Origin: an uncultured Variovorax sp.
GTDB taxonomy: Bacteria > Pseudomonadota > Gammaproteobacteria > Burkholderiales > Burkholderiaceae
Reading direction: 5' to 3'
Length of the DNA stretch: 19,650 nucleotides
Assembly: GCA_946478645.1 (NCBI GenBank)
Contig: CAMLCW010000050.1
Location: 1 to 19,650 of the forward strand
Shown here: piece after piece, positions 15,749 through 19,650 of the stretch
Layout of the letters: each line of letters opens with the position of its first letter
Numbering within the stretch: the first letter of the stretch is position 1
The notes under the pieces: model-generated
Databases searched by the model: none
Seen by the model: only the letters and a program-made list of their open reading frames with translations
Told to the model about the DNA's origin: nothing
Position numbers and translations under genes: made by a program

Positions 15749-16745
15749 GCGCCGCTTCCCGTTGCGTGGGATGTTCCTGCTGCGCATCGTCGATCGGCAG
15801 CCGGTCGGCCAGGATCTCGGCCGCGAGGTTGCGGCCCAGCGCCGCCGACAGCCCGACGTAGGCGCAGGTGACGCGCGGATTGACTTCGATCACCACCGGA
15901 CCGTGCTGCGGATGCCAGACCAGGTCGATGCCCGCAAAGCCGCGCAGGCCCCCGATGGCATGCGCGACCCGTGCGGCCAGTGCGGCCAGCGCGCCGCGGC
16001 GTGGATCGTCGCGGCCGACCGCGGCAATGCGCACCCCGTCGAAGGAGAGTCTCCCGTGCGCATCGAGCGAGATGCACTGGCGGTTGATGCTCAGCATTTC
16101 GGCATTGTGCGCCGTGCACAGCAGCGAGAGGCTCAGCGCCTCGCCCTCGATCCAGGGCTCGAGTGCCGCGGCGGCGCCGGCCTCGGTGCGGCGGGCCGCG
16201 TCCGCCAGCGCATCGGCATGGCGCGTGTGCACCTGCGTGCCCACGCCGCCCGCGCCGTCGTCGGGCTTGACCACCCAGCGCTCGATGAACGGCGCTCGCG
16301 CGAAGGCGAGCGGCGTGGCGATGCCGTGGGCGTGCAGGTGCGCGAGCGTCGCGCTCTTGCGTGCGGCGAGCGCGATGGCCGCGCCGCTGCAGCCGAGCCA
16401 GCGCCCCGTGTCCACCGTGCGCTCGAAGCGCGCGAGCAGGCCGTCGGTCTCGGGTGCCACGAGCCAGACCCGGTCGTGCAGCCGTTGCTGGCGCACCACG
16501 AAGTCGAAGGGCGATTCGCCGACGTGCGGCCGCACCGGCGCTGCGCCGGCGGGCAGGGTGCGGCCGGTGTCGCCGCTCGCGGCGGACACCGAACAGTCGC
16601 CCGCGCGCAGCAGGTCGGCCACCATCGCGTCGCGCATCGACAGGCCCAGCGGCAGCAGCTCGTCGGCCGCCGCGTCGTCGCCGAGGTCGCGCGCGCCGCC
16701 GCCGCTGAGATACTCGTACACGAACACGCGTTGTCGTTTGCTCAT
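15735..16745 (-). CDS. mfnD: Tyramine-glutamate ligase, ATP-grasp
   Basis: Forms gamma-glutamyltyramine from tyramine and glutamate with ATP, the side chain of methanofuran/methylofuran. 336 residues. The N-terminus RVFVYEYLSGGGARDL is characteristic, ERWVVKPDDGAGGVGTQVH is the ATP-grasp loop, and GPVVIEVNPRVTCAYVGLSAALG is the metal-binding strand. ATG 16745 has GGAG (plus-strand 16751-16754) five bases before it. The tyrosine decarboxylase gene (mfnA) that would provide tyramine is not in the window. The divergent HisA-like gene starts only 32 bases away. Confidence 0.9.
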   Translation of the reverse strand: MSKRQRVFVYEYLSGGGARDLGDDAAADELLPLGLSMRDAMVADLLRAGDCSVSAASGDTGRTLPAGAAPVRPHVGESPFDFVVRQQRLHDRVWLVAPETDGLLARFERTVDTGRWLGCSGAAIALAARKSATLAHLHAHGIATPLAFARAPFIERWVVKPDDGAGGVGTQVHTRHADALADAARRTEAGAAAALEPWIEGEALSLSLLCTAHNAEMLSINRQCISLDAHGRLSFDGVRIAAVGRDDPRRGALAALAARVAHAIGGLRGFAGIDLVWHPQHGPVVIEVNPRVTCAYVGLSAALGRNLAAEILADRLPIDDAQQEHPTQREAARAHA

Positions 16746-16777
16746 CGCTTCTCCATCCACTTTCCGGACGTTCTTCC

Positions 16778-17497
16778 ATGACCACCGAGCTGAACCTGAT
16801 TCCCGTCGTCGATCTGCTGCAGGGCCAGGTGGTGCGCGCGGTGCGCGGCGACCGCAAGGCCTACCGTCCGATCGTCTCGGCGCTGTGCGCAAGCAGCGAT
16901 CCCGTGACCGTGGCGCGCATCCTCTGCGAGCACTGCGCCGCGCGTGCGCTCTACGTGGCCGACCTCGATGCGCTGCAGGGCGGCGCGGTGCAGGTCGCCG
17001 TGCTCGCGGAGCTGCTGCGTGCGCTGCCCGGTGTCGCGCTCTGGCTCGATGCCGGCCTGGCGGATGCGGCGGCCGGCGAGGCGCTGCGCGCGCAGTTCGG
17101 TGCCGACGCCGAACGCGTGGTGCTGGTGTTCGGCAGCGAGTCGCTGCGATCGCGCGAGGCGCTCGAACGCTGCTTTGCGGACGAACAAGGCGCGGGCGCC
17201 GTGCTGTCGCTCGACCGGCGCGATGGCCGTCGCCTCGATGCCGCGGGCTGCTGGGACGCGGTGGACCTGTGGCCGCAGCGGCTCATCGTGATGACACTCG
17301 AACGCGTGGGTTCGGGCGCCGGTCCCGACCTCGACACCCTGCAGGCGGTGCGCGCCCTGACGCCCGGCGCGACCGTGATCGGCGCCGGCGGCATCCGCAG
17401 CCCGGACGACCTGGCGCGCGCCGCCGCCGCGGGCGCCGATGCCTGGCTCGTCGCGAGCGCGCTGCACGACCTGCAACTGCCGCGCGTGCGGCGCTGA
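16778..17497 (+). CDS. HisA/HisF-like TIM-barrel protein of the H4MPT island
   Basis: A 239-residue beta/alpha barrel related to the histidine enzyme HisA: NLIPVVDLLQGQVVRAVRGDR at the start, ALYVADLDALQGG, a GS-containing strand VLVFGSESL, and ATVIGAGGIRSPDDL near the end. HisA-like paralogues recur beside C1/H4MPT genes in bacteria and methanogens, and no his gene is adjacent here. It probably acts on a sugar- or pterin-phosphate in cofactor synthesis, but no reaction is known to me. The start ATG has no visible ribosome binding site. The promoter must overlap mfnD, because only 32 bases separate the two starts. Confidence 0.82.
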   Translation: MTTELNLIPVVDLLQGQVVRAVRGDRKAYRPIVSALCASSDPVTVARILCEHCAARALYVADLDALQGGAVQVAVLAELLRALPGVALWLDAGLADAAAGEALRAQFGADAERVVLVFGSESLRSREALERCFADEQGAGAVLSLDRRDGRRLDAAGCWDAVDLWPQRLIVMTLERVGSGAGPDLDTLQAVRALTPGATVIGAGGIRSPDDLARAAAAGADAWLVASALHDLQLPRVRR

Positions 17498-17709
17498 ACC
17501 GTCGCGCGGGCCGGGGGGACGGTCGGAAGGCGTGAGGCGGCGGGGCATGCCGACGCCAGCACACACGAACCGTGCCATCCCCGGGGCCGCCCGGCTGCGC
17601 CGAAATCGGCCGGCCGCAGCGTGCAGCTGCCGCCAAAAGCGCAACACTTTGTCTCGCAACCTGTGTCTCATCCGGCCCTGCGGCCGGCTGCGCCGCAGGA
17701 GAAGGGCCA
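17498..17709 (+). promoter_or_regulatory. Control region upstream of fhcB
   Basis: A 212-base gene-free stretch. From left to right: an imperfect ACCGTC/GACGGT stem (17498-17523) without a T run; two copies of CCGGCTGCGCCG (17591-17602 and 17684-17695); tandem activator-like sites at 17643-17653 and 17657-17667; and a stem CCTGCGGC/GCCGCAGG (17677-17684 with 17692-17699) that contains part of the AGGAG before ATG 17710. It reads as a regulated promoter region for the fhc operon. Confidence 0.55.
17643..17667 (+). promoter_or_regulatory. Tandem candidate activator sites upstream of fhcB
   Basis: AACACTTTGTC (17643-17653) and CAACCTGTGTC (17657-17667) are 14 bp apart. They match the GACACTGTGTC palindrome before mptG at 9 and 8 of 11 positions. 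They stand about 45-70 bp upstream of a near-perfect sigma-54 -24 element, a plausible enhancer position. Matches of this quality can arise by chance a few times in 20 kb, so position is the main support. Confidence 0.42.
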
Positions 17710-18963
17710 ATGGCACATCGCTTGCGTGGCTCGCAGCCCATGGAAGCACCCGACACCGCCGCCGCCCCCTGGACCTGTCCGTTCTGCCCGCTGCTGTGCG
17801 ACGGTTTCGGCGTGGAACCCGGCCCGGCGGGCACGCCGATGAAGCTGGTCGGCAGCGACTGTCCGCGCGCGCACCGCGCGCTCGCCCATTTCGACCGGGC
17901 CATGGGCAACGCCGCCCAGCCGCAGGCGGATGGCCATGTTTGCGACCTCGACACCGCGATCGCCGCCGCTGCCGCGCTGCTCGCGGCCAGCCGGCAGCCG
18001 CTCTTCGGCGGCCTCGGCACCGATGTCGCGGGCGCCCGGGCCCTTTATGCGCTGGCGGCGGAGACCGGCGCGATCTGCGACCCGGCGGGCGGGCCGGCGC
18101 TGATGCACGGGCTGCGCGCGCTGCAGGACCGCGGCGGCTTCGGCACCACGCTGGCCGAAGTGCGCACCCGCGCCGACCTGATCGTCTGCATGACCGAGGA
18201 CCCGGCGGCCAACCATCCGGAGTTCTTCCGCCGCGCGGGCCTGGGCGAGCGCGAGGGGCTGCGCATCGCGGCCCTGCCGTGGCATGGCGACCTGTTCGAG
18301 ACCGTGGCGCTGCTCGCGGCTGTGGTCGCGGGCCGAGTGCGGGCCGGCGATGCGCGCGTGCCGCCCGGCCTGGCCGCGCTGTCGAAAGCGCTGCAGGCCG
18401 CGCATTACGCGGTGCTGGTGTACGAGCCGGCCCGCCTGCCGGCACAGGGCGCGCTGGTCATCGAGGCGATCCAGCGCATCGTCGCCACGCTGAACCGCAG
18501 CACCCGCGCGGCCGCGCTGTCGTTGGGCGGCGGTGACGGCGCGGCCACCGTGAACCAGGTGTTCGCCTGGCTGTCGGGCCTGCCGCTGCGTTCGCGCGCC
18601 GGGCCCGCGGGCCTCGAGCACGAGCCGCTCGCCTTCGATGCGGCGCGCCTGCTGGCCGAGGGCACGGTCGACACGCTGCTGTGGGTGTGGAGCTATGGCC
18701 CCGAGCCGGCGCCGCCGCCGGTCGACATGCCCTGCATCGTGCTCGGCCACCCGCGCATGCGCGAGGCGCTGGATGCGCGCGTGCGGGTGTTCATCCCGGT
18801 CTCGACGCCCGGCATCGGCGCCGCGGGCCACCTGTTCCGCACCGACGGCTCGGTGCTGCTGCCGCTGCGCGCGCTCTACGACGACGGCCTGCCCGGCGTG
18901 GCCGAGGTGCTGCGGCGCATGGCGCAGGCAGTGCGCATGCTGAAGAAGGAGCGCGTGCAATGA
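17710..18963 (+). CDS. fhcB: Formyltransferase/hydrolase complex subunit B (FmdB/FwdB-like)
   Basis: Subunit B of the Fhc complex that moves the formyl group from H4MPT to methylofuran and hydrolyses it to formate. 417 residues, similar to subunit B of methanogen formylmethanofuran dehydrogenase. The N-terminus WTCPFCPLLCDGF has the Cys-rich motif (C-x2-C-x3-C). Later parts include LFGGLGTDVAGARALYALA, LIVCMTEDPAANHPEFFRR and the C-terminal IPVSTPGIGAAGHLFRTDGSVLLPL. The bacterial complex is not redox-active. ATG 17710 has AGGAGAAGG just before it; ATG 17740 is preferred if the sigma-54 promoter at 17711-17725 is real. The stop overlaps the fhcA start (ATGA). Confidence 0.93.
   Translation: MAHRLRGSQPMEAPDTAAAPWTCPFCPLLCDGFGVEPGPAGTPMKLVGSDCPRAHRALAHFDRAMGNAAQPQADGHVCDLDTAIAAAAALLAASRQPLFGGLGTDVAGARALYALAAETGAICDPAGGPALMHGLRALQDRGGFGTTLAEVRTRADLIVCMTEDPAANHPEFFRRAGLGEREGLRIAALPWHGDLFETVALLAAVVAGRVRAGDARVPPGLAALSKALQAAHYAVLVYEPARLPAQGALVIEAIQRIVATLNRSTRAAALSLGGGDGAATVNQVFAWLSGLPLRSRAGPAGLEHEPLAFDAARLLAEGTVDTLLWVWSYGPEPAPPPVDMPCIVLGHPRMREALDARVRVFIPVSTPGIGAAGHLFRTDGSVLLPLRALYDDGLPGVAEVLRRMAQAVRMLKKERVQ
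17711..17725 (+). promoter_or_regulatory. Candidate sigma-54 promoter of fhcBA
   Basis: TGGCAC-ATCGC-TTGC matches the core -24/-12 consensus at all ten core positions with correct spacing. The predicted start of transcription is near 17737, three bases before the in-frame ATG 17740. That would conflict with translation from ATG 17710, so either the promoter or the annotated start is wrong, or two promoters exist. Confidence 0.45.
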
Positions 18964-19650
18964 CGGCCACGCTGCGGCTGCGCGGCGGCCGCGTCATCGA
19001 CCCGGCGAACGGCTGCGACGAGGTGCGCGACCTGTACGTGCGCGACGGCCGGATGGTCGCGCTGCTGCCTGGCGAAACCGCGACCGAGGAGATCGACATC
19101 TCGGGCTGCATCGCGATGGCCGGCGGCATCGACATGCACACCCACATCGGCGGCGGCAAGGTCAATCTCGCGCGCATGCTGTTGCCCGAGGACCACCGCG
19201 CCAACGCCAATCCGTTCGCGCTGCCCGACAACCTGCTCGAGATGGCCTCGTGCGGCCAGTGCGCGCCCGGCACGCTCGCCACCGGCTACCGCTACGTCGA
19301 GATGGGCTACACGGCCGCGTTCGAGCCCGCGATGATGGCCTGCAACGCGCGCCACACGCACATGGAGATGGGCGACATACCGATCCTCGACCACGGGGCG
19401 TACGTGATGCTCGGCAACGACGAGCTGTTCCTGCGCATGCTGGCCGAGGGCTGGGACTTCGAGCGCATCCGCGACTACGCGGGCTGGACCCTCAATGCCA
19501 GCAAGGCCATGGGCATCAAGGTGGTGAACCCGGGCGGCATCTCGGCCTTCAAGTTCAACCAGCGCAAGCTCGACGTCGACGAGAACCACGTGCACTGGCA
19601 GGTCACGCCGCGGCAGGTGGTGCACACGCTCGCGCGCGCGCTCGGCGAAC
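18960..19650 (+). CDS. fhcA: Formyltransferase/hydrolase complex subunit A, amidohydrolase (5' part)
   Basis: Catalytic hydrolase subunit that releases formate from formylmethylofuran. The right edge cuts the gene after about 230 codons. The amidohydrolase signature is clear: ATLRLRGGRVIDPANG, then IAMAGGIDMHTHIGGGKVN with the metal-binding HxH at residues 60 and 62. GIKVVNPGGISAFKFN (Lys at residue 187) is a candidate for the carboxylated metal-bridging lysine. Other conserved stretches are RYVEMGYTAAFEPAMM and GDIPILDHGAYVMLGNDE. AAGGAG (18945-18950) precedes the ATG, which overlaps the fhcB stop by four bases. fhcD and fhcC are expected beyond the window. Confidence 0.95.
   Translation, partial: MTATLRLRGGRVIDPANGCDEVRDLYVRDGRMVALLPGETATEEIDISGCIAMAGGIDMHTHIGGGKVNLARMLLPEDHRANANPFALPDNLLEMASCGQCAPGTLATGYRYVEMGYTAAFEPAMMACNARHTHMEMGDIPILDHGAYVMLGNDELFLRMLAEGWDFERIRDYAGWTLNASKAMGIKVVNPGGISAFKFNQRKLDVDENHVHWQVTPRQVVHTLARALGE

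Noticed and set aside
17498..17523. ACCGTC/GACGGT stem after the HisA-like gene as a terminator
   Set aside because: The stem is only six base pairs with a 14-base loop and no T run.

Overview
The window is GC-rich DNA whose protein content matches a methylotrophic betaproteobacterium. Burkholderiales, perhaps Comamonadaceae-like, is my best guess from codon and protein style; the genus cannot be fixed from sequence alone. Almost the whole window is one gene island for the 'archaeal-type' tetrahydromethanopterin (H4MPT)-linked C1 pathway and for making its two cofactors, H4MPT and methylofuran.

Layout. 1-96: 3' part of tRNA-Ser(GCU) and its terminator. 97-469: an AT-rich, repeat-rich intergenic region ending in a long hairpin. 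470-1198: an OmpR-type regulator with a degenerate receiver domain. 1350-8009 (+): mptG-like RFA-P synthase, mtdB, an ATP-grasp gene, mch, a RimK-like ATP-grasp gene, a CitG-like gene and fae, closed by a clear terminator at 8036-8062. 8084-8566 (-): folB. 8740-14041 (+): a sigma-54 activator, dmrB, a dihydropteroate-synthase-like gene, a DUF447-type flavoprotein gene and mfnB, mostly with overlapping ends. 14052-16745 (-): mfnD-mfnF-mfnE. 16778-17497 (+): a HisA-like gene. 17710 to the end (+): fhcB and the 5' part of fhcA.

How the genes work together. Fae condenses formaldehyde with H4MPT. MtdB oxidises methylene-H4MPT, Mch hydrolyses methenyl-H4MPT to formyl-H4MPT, and Fhc passes the formyl group through methylofuran to formate. 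MptG, FolB, DmrB and probably the DHPS-like, CitG-like and ATP-grasp proteins build H4MPT. MfnB, MfnE, MfnF and MfnD build methylofuran. fhcC and fhcD are presumably just past the right edge. mfnA and mfnC are not in the window.

The most interesting signal is a possible regulatory circuit. A sigma-54 activator sits inside the island. Near-consensus -24/-12 elements with exact spacing lie before both large operons (1289-1304 and 17711-17725). Each is preceded 45-80 bp upstream by copies of an ACAC-T-(G/T)TGTC-like palindrome, and one more copy lies in the activator's own divergent intergenic region. The activator also appears to be preceded by an eight-codon leader ORF that overlaps its start codon. 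All of this is read by eye and needs testing.
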